Source of the DNA: Patagioenas fasciata
Lineage: Eukaryota; Chordata; Aves; Columbiformes; Columbidae
Assembly (NCBI RefSeq): GCF_037038585.1
Contig: NC_092524.1
Span: 46,461,001-46,525,000 of the forward strand
DNA length: 64,000 nucleotides
Direction: 5' to 3'
Shown: one piece after another, positions 23,301 through 35,483 of the stretch
How the letters are laid out: each line of letters opens with the position of its first letter
Position numbering within the stretch: position 1 is the first letter of the stretch
Made by a program: the position numbers and the translations under genes
The notes under the pieces: model-generated
The model's database searches: none
Told to the model about the DNA's origin: nothing
Seen by the model: the letters and a program-made list of their open reading frames with translations, nothing else

Positions 23301-26300
23301 TGGAAGTTAGTTCACACAGTGTAGTATGGTCGAAATAGATCTTTGATGCCAGAATAGGCACTTCATTGCCTGAACAAAAGAAAACCACCAAACTGACTGG
23401 ATGAGAATATAACAAACAAATGGATGCAGGGATAGGGCCCAGGAACAGAGACAATAGAGGGCCTGAGAAAAAAAGATACAAAGGAGCAGAGTTTGGAAGT
23501 GGAGACAAGAAGCTTGAATATGGTATCAACAAAATCAAGGAACAAGAATTAAAAAATCAAACCAAAAGACAAGAGAAACCGGCTTATGGCAGTGTTTTTA
23601 ATGTTTAAAGGAGTCTTCATATGACACTTTATGACCTAGATGCTAGTATCACTGCTGCAGTTGGCAAGACAGTTAGTATACCATCATTGTTTATTCTCTA
23701 ATTGTTTCCTGTACTGGAAAGATGCCATCAGCTGTTAGGGAGGTTCCTCCTTCGCTATGTGGTTATGTTCTGTCTGCTTAGCCTAGCATCTACTGGGTTT
23801 GGAATTTTATGCCAAACATTTCACATGGGAAAAAGCTGACTTAAAACAAGAGAAGTATAGTTGTATAGTGGAATGATCCCCATCAGTGCTGCTTATACCA
23901 AAAAAGCTCATGTTAAACAAGGCATAAATCACATTAACGAGTTGTGTGGTCAGTTATGATCATGTTTTCAACCAGAAATTTAAGTAGATTTTATGCTATA
24001 AAATGTTGGACTAAGTTAATCTTAAATAATTCTCCTCTCGGTCATTTAAAAATGGTATGTTCTCTGAGCTATTCCTCATTTTATCAAGTTCAGCTTTTTT
24101 TTTTTTCTTTTAATGTTTGTGACTCTCGTCTGAATTCCCTACAGTTTATTTAGATCTGACTGGAAATGTTGGATATTCAGAATAATATTCCTAGTATTCC
24201 TAGAACTACATTATTCCTGCCTCAGGACAAAGAGCCTCTTAGAATGCAGTTTTAAACATCATTAAACTGTTTTCTAAACTATTATGTATTGGTCTGCTGT
24301 CAGATTTGCAGTCTTTCTTCCCCTTAAGTCTCTTGTTCGGTTTTGTTTTGCAGCTTTCTCCCTCAGATTGTTTTCCCGCTAAATGTGCTAACTGCCGTTT
24401 TTCCTATTTGAGTCTTGTGATACTGATGAGTCAAAGTCTCAGTCTAAGTAAAGCAGAACAACTGTTCTGAAACCAGGAGTCTGTGCTGATTTATACCAGC
24501 TGAGATTTTGTCCCCATATTTTTGATCCTGTCACTATTATTAGAATTATGGTAACACCCAGATATATTAAGTATTTTTCCAATACAACGGTACGGCACAA
24601 TCCATGCCCCAGAGAGTTCCCAGTACCAACAGAGAGACAAAGGAGAAGGCACCAAGTCAACTTATTTTAGTATATTTTAGTCTCGTTCTGAAGAATTTAC
24701 CAAGGAAGACACACTTCAGGACAGTCTGTGCATGTCCTCTTCCTTAAATTTCTTGATGACCCCGAGATTCTCCTCTTACTGCAGTTTAATTCCATGACAG
24801 TTATTAGTACATTTTGAGCCTGTTCTTCATCACCACTTTGTGAATTTTCAACTCAACTGATAGTTCCATCCAAACTGGTTTAACTGAATGCATTAATATG
24901 TGTTCAAAAGGATCTCAACTAAACAATTTATATGACTCCAAACGTCTTCCCACCCTTTTAAATTCTCTGTATCTTTACAGTGTTATCTGAAATGCGGTTG
25001 CTTTTCTAAAAGTGGTGGGTTCTACTTTGTTGAGTTTGCCTTTAAAAAAAAAAAAACTTACGTCCTTGTAACTGTTTACTGCTTTTAAACATTTGTTTCC
25101 AGCACTAGTGATTTGGAACTAGCTGCACAGATCTTTATGCAATACACATGTGTGCATCTATCTATCAGTTCTCATATGCTGCTGAGTTTCATCGTTTTCA
25201 GACCTGCTGATCCGATTTAAACTGAATGACTATGAGATATATATGAAACACAGCTTTGAAATTTCTATTTCATGAAAACATAGTGGTATATATCCAACAA
25301 CCGTTCCAATTAAGACAAGGGCTGCAGCACAAGACCACTTCAGATTAGACAGCAGAAAATCAACACAAGAATGCCCCAAACCCACAAAGGGAGGCATTAT
25401 TTGGGGCAGACTTTATGTTAGATACTATTAGATTATTCAGCCTCAAGACAGATTCACAGGAAATGAGCTTCATTACCTCCTCTGGTCACAGAATGAACAT
25501 GTTTTTGCTTGCAACATTTGTTCTGCTACTGTGCTAGGATGGGTGTTAAATAGAGGGATGGTGAGTGCCAGGAACATTCTTTCTGTTTTCGAAGATCATT
25601 AATGTATCTGCTTTTCTTCAAAGTACTACAGTACCTCCCTGCTTTTAATCCTGAGTAGCTCAAGCTCAGCTACTGCTGGCTGATACTCTTAGATGTGCAT
25701 CGTACTTATTGACAAGCTGTACATATTGAGATTTTCTAATGAAAAACTTCTATTTCTGTACTGGTAACACTTTGTGTACATTGCTCATGTGTAGATGTGG
25801 AACCAAGGAGAGGTGTGATGTAATGAGGTAGATATTGGGTTGGGAGTCAGGATCTTCTCTGAGCTCTCAACCTGGCTTTTGATATTGCGTCAGCCTCTGG
25901 CTTAGGGAGAATCACTTTCTCTGTCAGCACTAACATTCTTCATGTGCAAGACAGGATTAATGTTGTCCTACCTCCCCAGAGAATTATGCAGGAGAATTCA
26001 CTCACTAATGCTTTATATGATTTTTAGCTAAAAAAAAAAAATCTCATAGTGTTTTAAGTATTTTTCAGATTTGTAGCCCTTAGATCTTGTCAGGGAAGCA
26101 AATGTCTCCTCAACATTAAGCTAAACTTGCCATCCTGTGAAGTGTGGTTCCAAATTTTTTACATGCAGCAGCAATAGTTGTAGGTTGCTGCCTGCTTCAA
26201 GACTGCCTATATCAGGGTTTGTCTAGGCTGCTGCTCTCCCTGGACCCTGAGCCTTCAAAATCCTGAGTGATGAGGTCTGTCTCCTCCTTTTTGGGTGTGC

Positions 26301-28174
26301 TGAAATCTCTTCCGAACTCTTCCTTTATGTGGTCAGGCTCTGCTCTCCCCAGCTGCCCTCTTTATTTGCACAGTAGCTTCTCCTGGTTTCCTGTCCTGTC
26401 CCCATGGAGTTCACAGCAGGGCTGTATGCTTTGTAGCTGAATCCAGAAGCCATGGTCCATGTCAGCTTCCAGTCTCCCCATCCTTGCCTGGAAGGCAGCC
26501 AGAATATCAGCATGGAGACAAAGGCCTTTTTGGAAGTCCATTACCCCCCAAGAAAAACAACCATGACCTCTCTTTAAGCAGGTTTTGCTTTTTCTTCAGA
26601 GTCATGGACCTCATTTCCAATGCCATGTTAACACAGGGAAGGGGTTGAGACTGTACACTTTATGGACTCCAGGATCCCAGTGATTTTAATATGAAGGAAA
26701 GGAACTTACTGGAAATATACAGAATATCAAACCGAGCACAATGAAATGTTACCCCTGAATAAGTAGGGGGTGCAGTGAAACTCTTAAGATGCAAGAGACT
26801 AAACCAAGTTCCATTTTATTTTGTTTTAGTGGGGGAAGGTGGAGTGTGACTGCTATTTGCAAGACTTCTGCACTTATATCAGCTACTTATACAAAATCTG
26901 AAAGCTGTGATGAAGCCAGAGTTTCAGGGAAGGGAGAGGTTAAGAAGGATTGGGAGCTCAAGGGCATCTTGTCAGTGAGCTCCAGTTAGGAAATGGACCT
27001 GTTTTGGCTCCTGTGCTTCCTTTTCTCCCTCGAGCTCTGCCTTTCAGAAGCGCCTTCCCACACAGCACTGCCATTTGCCAGAGAATTGCGGGGGAGAGGG
27101 GCTTTTCCTGTGGGTGCGCTGAGGCACAGCCAGCCCTCAGACTGCGGTTTTCTCTGGAGCCTAGAGCCCACTTGCTGTGGCTTTGTGTGCTTCTCACCAG
27201 GGAAGAAACTGAGGAGAAACGCAGTGAAGGGCACTGCTCCCAGGGTCACGCTGAGGTGACTGGCAAGTGCTCAGCTATTCCCCTCATCTCCTATCGCTGA
27301 CCTCTAGCTGCCAAACTGCAGGGTTACAGTATTGCCTCTTTGCCCTGGGAATCTGATTGACTTTGAGGAAAGACAAGGCGGAACTCCCAGCAGGTTCCTC
27401 CTTTCTGGAAAGAGCAGAGCAGTTTGCAGAGCTCCCACAGGGAACGGTTCCCCACTCTCTTGCTTTGCAAGCCCATTGCTCAGTTCTGCGGTGTCTCACA
27501 ACATGCAGATTATTTTGTTCCGTTTGACAAATCTCCAATGTACTTACTCTCCCAGCAACTATAGGAATAGAAATATTTTCTGTTCACTGATATGACTGGG
27601 GATTTCCTTTTTGTCAGCTGCTGACCTGAAGTCCCTTTTTCAGAGATGGTACCCTAGAGCCTTTCTGTTATTCCAAGCACCTACGGGGTTAGACTGAAGA
27701 ACTGGCATTGTAACATCTTCCCCATAACCTTTTTCTTTCCTAGAACTGTCTCAATCTCACCTCCTGCACAAAGAGTAATTTAGCAAGATAAATGCAGAAA
27801 GACAAAACAATAAAAGATTTATTTCTTTGTGGGTGGGAGCCCACTGCAAGGTTAGATTAAGGATAGGATCTCTTGTTCTTTAATCCAGAATACTATCATT
27901 CTGTGACAGTAATGAGTTTGTCTGCCTTCCTAGAAGTTAGTCCCAGGTTCCAAGGGTATAAAATTAATCTCTAAAAACTACTTCATTGACTTGACCACTT
28001 AACACTTCTTTCTATGCATGGGACCATCCCTGGAGCCCTGTAGTTGCTTTAACCAGGCATATATTATCCCTAACAAAAATGTCACCTACCTCCATCAGCT
28101 CCTTCAAAAATATTCAGAGAGGTAATTACCAACTACTATGGTATTTTTTTCTTTTTTGTTGTTGTTTTTACCAG
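20334..28174 (+). other. TTLL5: TTLL5 intron between secure exons 1 and 2 of this window
   Basis: A 7.8-kb intron (GTAACT ... TTTTTACCAG) with no recognisable gene. About 21960-22020 and 22160-22680 are strongly pyrimidine-rich on this strand, while about 23410-23600 is purine-rich. A GC- and CpG-richer patch lies at about 26940-27300, with all three forward frames open for 80 codons or more. No CR1 copy is visible here. Confidence 0.8.
26993..27259 (+). other. 88-codon ORF in a GC-rich patch, uncertain
   Basis: An ATG in good context (GAA before, G after) opens 88 codons ending in TGA. The first 18-20 residues (MDLFWLLCFLFSLELCLS) look like a cleavable secretion signal: hydrophobic, with small residues near the likely cut. 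The rest is Cys-, Arg- and Gly-bearing with no known motif. Two other frames on the same strand and two on the other are open over the same bases, so the openness may simply reflect local GC-richness. No promoter or polyadenylation signal was recognised. I do not call it a gene. Confidence 0.15.
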
Positions 28175-28395
28175 GCTCTCTTTGCCAACTACTCACAGTC
28201 CAGCACCAGCCAAATATCTATGCCAGCTGGCTCTGATGCCTGCAAGACATCAAGTGCCATTTCTAGTATCCAGAAGGGAGCCAGTTTGCACAAAGTGATG
28301 CCATTCCAGAGTATGTCTCCTCAGCTGGTTCCAAAGCCTCCTGCAAACCGCAGGCAGACAGTGGTCAGCAAGGCTGCAGCCCAGAGGATTTCCAA
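28175..28395 (+). CDS. TTLL5: TTLL5 coding exon (Ser-rich, LVPKPP motif)
   Basis: The acceptor is a long T-rich tract ending ACCAG. The exon begins with GCT in phase 0, exactly continuing ...TRHQ from the previous exon as ALFANYS, where human TTLL5 has ...RHQAIFGSQ. It is 221 bp and leaves in phase 2 at AA|GTAAGT. It encodes a Ser/Thr/Pro-rich, probably disordered segment. Residues 51-57 (LVPKPPA) match the family word LVPKPPPN, followed by AAAQRIS where human has ATSQKAS. In TTLL5 the non-catalytic C-terminus is known to contact RPGR, which is glutamylated in photoreceptors. If the intron is not removed, the frame reads AAG TAA and stops one codon past the exon. Confidence 0.92.
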
Positions 28396-30084
28396 GTAAG
28401 TTTTATCTCTTCCCGTCTACAACAGGGAGTTGGCACTGGCTTCCCAAGAGGGAATACTGGAGAAAAACCTGTATATGTGCGACGCTGGCAGAGATCTTTT
28501 TGACTCTGCTGTCCAAGAGAAATCTCAGAATAACCTGAGCTGTGTGTGCTGCAATACGTGTGCACTATGTTGCATTTTCACGTTTCACAATGGTAAGGTA
28601 AGTAATACTGTAACATCATACAAACATAAGGACATAGGAAATGCCCAATTGAATAAGAGAAGTATCTGGTCCAGGGTGAGATTCAGTTACCTAAATACAG
28701 GTTGCTAGTGGCATTTTAGATTCCTAGGGCTATTCTACCTGACCTCTAGCTGCTGCTCCACATGAGCACAAGTCTTCTGCAGATCTTGTGTTTTATCTGC
28801 CAGTCCCATGCAGATGTCTCAGATAACCCGAGAGTACCAAGTATGATACTAGACATCTGTGCTTAAGCACCTGAGTCACTCCCTCCATGTTTAATCTTTG
28901 ATGGGGGCTAGAATCTGGTGAGTCAGAAGAGGCTGCCAAAACCAAACAAAACAGCAAAAAAACCCCCCAACAGCATGCTTAACAAGCTAATGTGCTCTTG
29001 AGCCAAGTTTCCCCATAAATTTAATGCACAATGATTGACTTAAGCATTCAAGCACAAGTGTTTATTTCACTTAAAGCGTTTATATTGTGCCTAATGTAGC
29101 AATAGCTTTCCTCATTATCTGTATAAATCTTTGTTTTAACTTTTACTAAGCTTTTATTTACATAATGCTTGCCATTCTAACGTATATGGATTTGGCATGT
29201 GTTTACCAAAAAAATCACCATGAGATTTTGCTTACTGATTGTTAGTTTCCTTCCTTTGTATTTCTTGGTGTTTTCTCTTTTGTGCATTATGAGAGAATGT
29301 GAACAAGAATCCTGGGTTTTCTTTTTGTCCTCTGCCTTTCTTGATAGCTTCCTCAGCTCTCTATTTATCTCCTCTTAAACGTCAGAACTGCTTTAGACTA
29401 AATCCTTCATCAGGCTTTTCCTCATACATCCTCAGACTTGTTTCATACCTGAAGGGCAAAAGTTGCATTTATAACTTCCTCCCTTATAGTTCCTCTACAG
29501 CCAGAAGAGTTGTAAAGCTTTCAGAGCAGGCTCCTGTGAGGTTTCCTGATTCTGTGTTCCCTTCCTGTTTAAAGAGAGAAGTTTTAGTAAAAGATTACTG
29601 ATGAAAGATTACCTTATGAAGATGCCAGGGCACTGTCAGTATATGTGGATCAAATCTGGAACTGCAAGGCTTATTTGAGGAGCTTGGACAGGTCTGCTTT
29701 GGGGAAGCTTGTGTGTTTCTTGCCTGTACTCTCACTATCTTAAGAGATAGCACACTGAATTAATCCCCCAAAACTATTTAAAAAGAAAACAAGATGTAGT
29801 AGACTTTGTCAACTCGGCAAAAGCAGATGTGAGCATCAGGTCTGGCAGGTATATGCTGGTGGGTTTGCGGTCTGATTTCTTTTATGTGGGGTAGCTCATG
29901 TTAGTACAGGTGACAGGCTATGACAGTGGGTTTCTCTGCCAGGCAGCAGGGATGTGTATTTGAAAATGCCGGTGTGCTGTGCTCACTTCTTGGCAGAGGA
30001 AATGTTTATCCTTGTGAGATGGAATTGCAGCTCCTTGGACAGACTTTACTTTGCTGCATTTTTGTGGTTTCTGCTCTGTGACAG

Positions 30085-30672
30085 GCAGGAGTGTGGGAAA
30101 ACCGGAAAAAGTTCAGCACCAAAAATGCACAGAAGGGGGAAAAAAAGCAAAAGATTCCTTCAGAATTTCAGAAAACTAATCCAAGTATTGAAGGCTGCAA
30201 GGAGCCACTCCGGAAATACTTTCCAAGTTGCCTCCAGTTGCCTCCAAGTTGCCTCCGGAAATACTTTCCAGGTTGTCTCCAGCACAAGGCTCCAAACCCA
30301 TTCTTGCCATTCATGGGATCTTGCAGTAACATTTTTTCACTTACATGGAAAACAGCAGTGCCCAGCTATATTTCCAGCATACTGGGAGCTGATAATTTTA
30401 AAACTGCTGTGTCTCAGTCTAATTTAATCCATTCGTTTTGTCAGGAAAAGACCAGAGATGCATCCACAGAGGAGAGGGAATGGAGAGAAGCCTCTGTGTC
30501 AAAGGAATATAGATTAGAGAAGAAAAAGATGTCTTGCATGCTCCAGCCTGCTCTTTACAGTCCCTGGTTATTCTGTACAAAGTATTCTCTCACACTGTGT
30601 GTAGTCTGCTTTCAAAAAACTCCAGTGGCAGAAACCCCACCATGTGCTATACAAGATTATTCAAGAATCTAG
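30085..30672 (+). other. 196-codon open frame behind a splice acceptor, uncertain
   Basis: A convincing acceptor (TTTCTGCTCTGTGACAG at 30068-30084) is followed directly by 195 sense codons and a TAG at 30670-30672. The frame starts AGVWENRKKFS. It is Lys-rich at first (KNAQKGEKKQK), then carries a 15-residue repeat (RKYFPSCLQ / RKYFPGCLQ), then a Glu/Arg-rich part. It could be spliced in frame to the phase-0 donor at 20333 as an alternative TTLL5 end. There is no family match and no AATAAA within about 1.4 kb downstream. One such open frame per window is close to what chance allows, so confidence is low. Confidence 0.15.
30208..30282 (+). repeat. 45-bp tandem duplication, two partial copies
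   Basis: CTCCGGAAATACTTTCCA plus the following G/T/C word occurs at 30208 and again at 30253, a period of 45 bases. A shorter TTGCCTCCA word repeats between them. The period is a multiple of three, so the surrounding open frame is preserved. Confidence 0.85.
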
Positions 30673-33600
30673 ACAACCTTATTATCAGAAAGTTTATCTG
30701 AATTTTTCCTTTGTTTCATCCTGTTGTATCTTGTTCTTCCTCCCTGAACCACCCTAAACACTTTCACTTGCAATTACTTTCCATCTTTTGAATATCCTTC
30801 TACTTCTTGGGGTTTCCTAATGTTGCTTAGACTTGTCGAGGCTTTGTTAAACTCATAGTAGTTACACGTGCCAAGTCCTTAATTGTCTTCAATTTACTGT
30901 ATTTTCTTCAGTTTGTCAGAGTGCTTGCCTTGTGGCACTCAGAACTCTGCTTTTCCAGTGTGGGACTACCTTACCCTTAGGTTAGGACATGGCAAATATC
31001 CCTCTCTGTAAAGTCTGATCTAAATTTGACTTTTTGGCCGCTTCATTTCTCAGGCAGGTCACTTTTGATTTGCTGCCCACTCTCACTCCCTAATACTTGT
31101 TGGCTGTTTTCCTGACCTCTTTCCTCAAAAAAAGATCTCAGTGCTATGTACTATTTCCTCAAGACTCACTGAAACTAATCCCATTCTGACGTTAAAGCTC
31201 CTGTGTTTTGTTTGGTTTTGTTTTTTCTCCATATGTTTCAATAAGCCGGACCTTATTTCTCTGTCTGCTCTTGTACCACGTGGCTTTTGTTTCACATCTT
31301 AATAAGGAGCATCTTCTTAAAGTTGTTTGTAGAATTTCTCCAGAGATTGGACTGTGAAGACAAACTGAAATCAACTTTGTCTCTTTGACCTGTCTCTTCC
31401 TTGCATGCCTTATCAATTCTCTCCCAGCCAGAACACATGGCTTGCAGAAGAGGAAGAAGTAGAAAACGCAGCTACAAAGAAATGAGATGCTAAAGATGGA
31501 CAGTACTGACTAATTCAAAAACTATCTAGTAACTTGGACACTTCCCTGGTTAAAACACAAAGGAAAAAAGTAATGGAGCAGCAGACAATTCAGTCTTGTC
31601 TTTTCAGTTCCTGGCCTCTCTTGTTTTCTCAGTTTCTCAACTTGTAAAAGGTGGTAGGTTGACTTTATAATGGATTGTGTCTAAGGCAGACTCCTTGCTT
31701 AAGCTGACAGAGTGGAAAACTGGGGCCCATATTAAGGTTTGGAAAAAGACTAACTGGGATAAATGGTTTAATATGGAGCTCTACACTGACCATAAAATGG
31801 TCTTATGGGGCTCTTGTCACAAGTAGAAAGAACAGGTAACCCAACAAGCTCTTCTTTCTTTCCAAGAGTCAGACTGGGTCCTTGCCACTGCTTATGTTGC
31901 TGCTGCTATTGGCAGGTCTGTGAACCATGAACAAACCTGCTGATAGCTGAGAGCAATTGGTAAGGTACTGATAAGCCATGGAAGGAAGCCCATGTCCCTG
32001 GAAGCAGCTTTTGGTGTATCGAGTCTTCACGTTACAGATGACAGCATGCAAAGTAGAAAAATATATTAGCTCCACGGTCAGAACCCAGAGTGAACTGGTA
32101 CAAGTGGTAGAGAATGTTTCTGCCTTTAGGAATTACTAAGTCACAATAAATACAAATTTCTGCGCTATCATTCCTATAGTAACTTTACCAAAACCTGCTC
32201 TCTAACTATGACAGCATTGAGTAAGGGCTTGAACAGCCTGTGAACAGAACTATCAGTCAAAGAAAAGATCTCAGAAAAATTCAGCCGTCAATAATAGACC
32301 ACTGGTTATAAAGAGAGGAAATGCCAGGTAGAGAGGAGGATATAGTTCAAAATGTTATCAGGGAGAGAGGGAACCCAGGAGGATCACTGAGTTTACCAGC
32401 AATAGACTGGAACATCACAAACTATTGGGGGTGTTGATCAACATGGTATCATTTCTTGTATTGAACTTATGTGTAAATGTTGTTCCCAACAACTCTACTT
32501 GGGAGGTCTGTTGAAACAAGTATTGCCCTCAAGTCCTAGCACCACAGCACAAAATGTTTCTACCTTGTTCTTCTTTTGTATATTTGCGTTGCATGGTGCC
32601 AGCAGCAGAAGAGCCAAAGTTCTGCTTCATTGTAACCGGTACAGAAATAGGGTAGAGGTGATGCATTTCTCCAGGGTTCACGAAATCCCATCCCACGGTG
32701 GCATGGAGTCCTGACTACAGTTGTACATGGCACTATCCAGCTGTTCTAGGACAGGCTGGCCAAGCCTGACAAATGTGCCAAAAGTAGATTGATGGTCACA
32801 GAGCAAGCCCTGTAAAACACTATCATTCTGGTTTGTATCCTGTCTTGCCCATATGTGCTTATTCACAAGCATGTGTGAAGCGTCTTAAGTGAGCAGAGTA
32901 CATCACGCATACAAACCAAGCACCCACTGAAAAGAGGACGAGCAGCAGGAGAGCAAGCACGTAACAGTTACTGGAACCCCTTTATTGCTACTGCCGTCCT
33001 ACAGCACACTTGTTTTTTTAGCTCCTGAACATCTGGGTTAATCAAGCTGCCTGACCCTTAGACATTTTTGGCAGCAAAAGCAGTGCATCTGAGAGACATG
33101 CCTTGATTTAACACCCTGACACAGCTGGGCTCACTAGGCCTGTAGCTCTTAGCCTTTGGCTAGCCCTAGATCATACACGCAGATACACACGCGGAGCTAC
33201 CCTGTCCAAGAGCAACAAAGAGGAACAAGCCTCCCTGGCTCTGGGGTTTTCACATCTGTTCCTGTCCTCTTGTCAAACCTGGGCTTTTTGTGATTTGAAT
33301 TTGTTAGCATCATTTCTACCCTCTCTGGACCATTAGGTGCATTCATAGCATCTGTTCAAGAATTTAGTCAAGAAAGGATTTCTTTGTCACCTGTGGAACA
33401 AGAGCATCCTCCAATTTTGCAGTCCAAGGCTGGGCAGTTTAGGGCTGGTTTAATGCCTAAATGAAGGAAGTCAGTATCAGTTTCAATTAGGGGTTAGCTG
33501 TATAATAGAAGGAAAAGGGCAATGGCAGATACTTAAGTGGAGGGGACAGGGTGAGAGTTGTTTGGGTTCTTTTTAGTATTGAAGAAGAAGAAATGGAGAA

Positions 33601-35397
33601 CATAATGGATTGCAGTGGTGAAATACAAGCAAAAACAACACAGACATTAAAAGCAGGAACCTGAGAAAGGGTTTCAGCCAGCCCAAGGAAGAAAGTGGAA
33701 AGGGATTAACTCAATTTAAGCAGTGAATATGTTCTGGCACTGGAGCTTCCATCAGGACAGCAGAGAGAACTTGAAGCAGATCTGAGAATGAGCTGAGTGG
33801 AGGTGACAGTTGAAAAAGAAAGAATCAAGGTACACTGTGGGTAGGAAGAAAAGGAGAAGGGCAAGTCTGTAGAAAGATATTTTCTAAACATAAACCACAC
33901 TTAAGGTAGAAGTGTGACTATTCCCTGGTTTGGGTTTTTGTTGTTGTACTTGCTGGCACTAGCCTTGCATTCTACCTACAGAAGGGTGAGCTGAATTTGG
34001 CTGTCAGTTGTGCTGCATTACCAAAGTGGACAAGCTAATTATGAGCACGGAATCTCTATGCAAGAAGCATAAAGATCCATCCTGATTCTCATCTCCCAGA
34101 AGGACCGTGCAGTATCAGCAGCAAAAGAACCCATAAGTACAGATCCAAAATTCTCTCCAAGAGACAATAAACATAGAAACAGGCACCTCATTTGACAATA
34201 GCATTTCAGATTATGACTGACTGAAGTAAGGGCTTGCATTTGCAGATGTGTCTGTATCCCTCTCCGTTTCTCTATGAACTCCAATTTATTTCACTAAAAT
34301 CCAACTGCGATAAAATACTGGAGTCCCTCACTGGCCTTTTAGCTGCCAGGAGCACCTGGATTACTGGCAACTTGCTAACTCGAAATCTGAAAGCAAAAGG
34401 TTTGAGATAAAACTATAGAAACTGCACACATGTGTCTGGGTCTGTTAGTCATCAGGGCATCATGTGGGAACTGGAGATTACGGTGCTTTTCTCGGGGAGA
34501 GCTCACAGTAACTGTGTGATGCTGCAGAGCTGAATGAGTGAAGAAGGAGAGACATAGAAGTGAATATGCAGAAGTCTGGAGTGATCAGAATAGAGCTGGG
34601 CAGGAGGGAAGAAAGGCAAAAAGGATAAGGGAGGAGAGAACAAGCCAGGAACAGATGGATCAGTTGTAAAGATTTTAAGGACAGAATACATCATTGCAGC
34701 TGTATAGTGTGACTTTGCCTTGTGAGTAGACCCATTTTTTTTTTATGTAGGAGAGCATGGTGTCAGTTTGGTAATACATCTTTATAACTGTTAGAGGAAG
34801 TGAAGATGTACTCCACAGAATATAGTTTTTCTGGAACTCAAATGTTGAGATAAATGCAGGAGGATTTGCATTAAGTGTCTGCCTGAGGACTGGCACTGGA
34901 CTGCGGGAGATGAAATGCATTCTGGGGGTCTCAGTTTCCAAGACAAGTGAGAAATCTTGCCTAAATGAGCTGTCTCTGCTGAGACAAGATGCAAGAACTT
35001 ATCTTTTGAAAGTGGCATGGTTTTGCCTGCGTGTGCATTTCTGTTCTGAGGTCGCTTAATCATTTTACTTTGAATCACTGGAATAAGGTGACCACAGCAT
35101 TAGTAGTTGAGTTGTGCTTTGGTGGTCCAATACCATTTACTGTCGTATTTATCCTGCAGAATCAGCTTCCAAGACATGGGACAATTAAATGTTTTAGGCA
35201 CATAGGAGTCTTGCTGGTGGCTTGAGTGTTCACCTGTCTTACTCTGCCTTTTTCATACCATGTTCAGGCACAGCTTCATAGATACAATGCTAGTGAGATT
35301 TTGTAAACTAGAATTCTCAATTTTTTCTTTAAGACTTTTATTCTTTCTTAGTATATCTCTTTTTATCTCTGTCTAATTTGATGCTTTTACCTGTTAG

Positions 35398-35483
35398 GGT
35401 GACCTCCACTGAAAAGCAACTGAATGAATTCCAGAACAACCTTCACAGTGCTGCATCCTATGAGCCAGGGACAAATTCCACAG
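35398..35483 (+). CDS. TTLL5: TTLL5 coding exon (QLN motif, penultimate or near last)
   Basis: The exon is 86 bp between TTTACCTGTTAG and ACAG|GTAAGT. The first base G completes AAG with the AA left by the exon at 28175, so the frame enters in phase 2 and leaves in phase 1. The translation is K-VTSTEKQLNEFQNNLHSA followed by ASYEPGTNST. Human TTLL5 has the related KGSSAEGQLNGLQSSLNPA followed by AFVPITSSTDPA, close to its C-terminus. The next codon must begin with G, which fits the human Asp. Human TTLL5 ends a few residues later as I remember it, so only a short terminal exon should remain downstream. Confidence 0.88.

Larger units (their letters stand above)
28396..35397 (+). other. TTLL5: TTLL5 intron between secure exons 2 and 3 of this window
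   Basis: A 7.0-kb intron (GTAAGT ... ACCTGTTAG). It holds an A/C-rich tract at 28937-28970, a 45-bp tandem duplication at 30208-30282 inside a long open frame, purine-rich stretches at about 33560-33890 and 34540-34650, and a poly-T run near 34737-34744. No CR1 copy or other gene was recognised. Confidence 0.8.

Noticed and set aside
28425-28608. Acceptor-to-donor segment right after a TTLL5 exon
   Set aside because: The intron before it would be only 29 bp, too short for vertebrate splicing.
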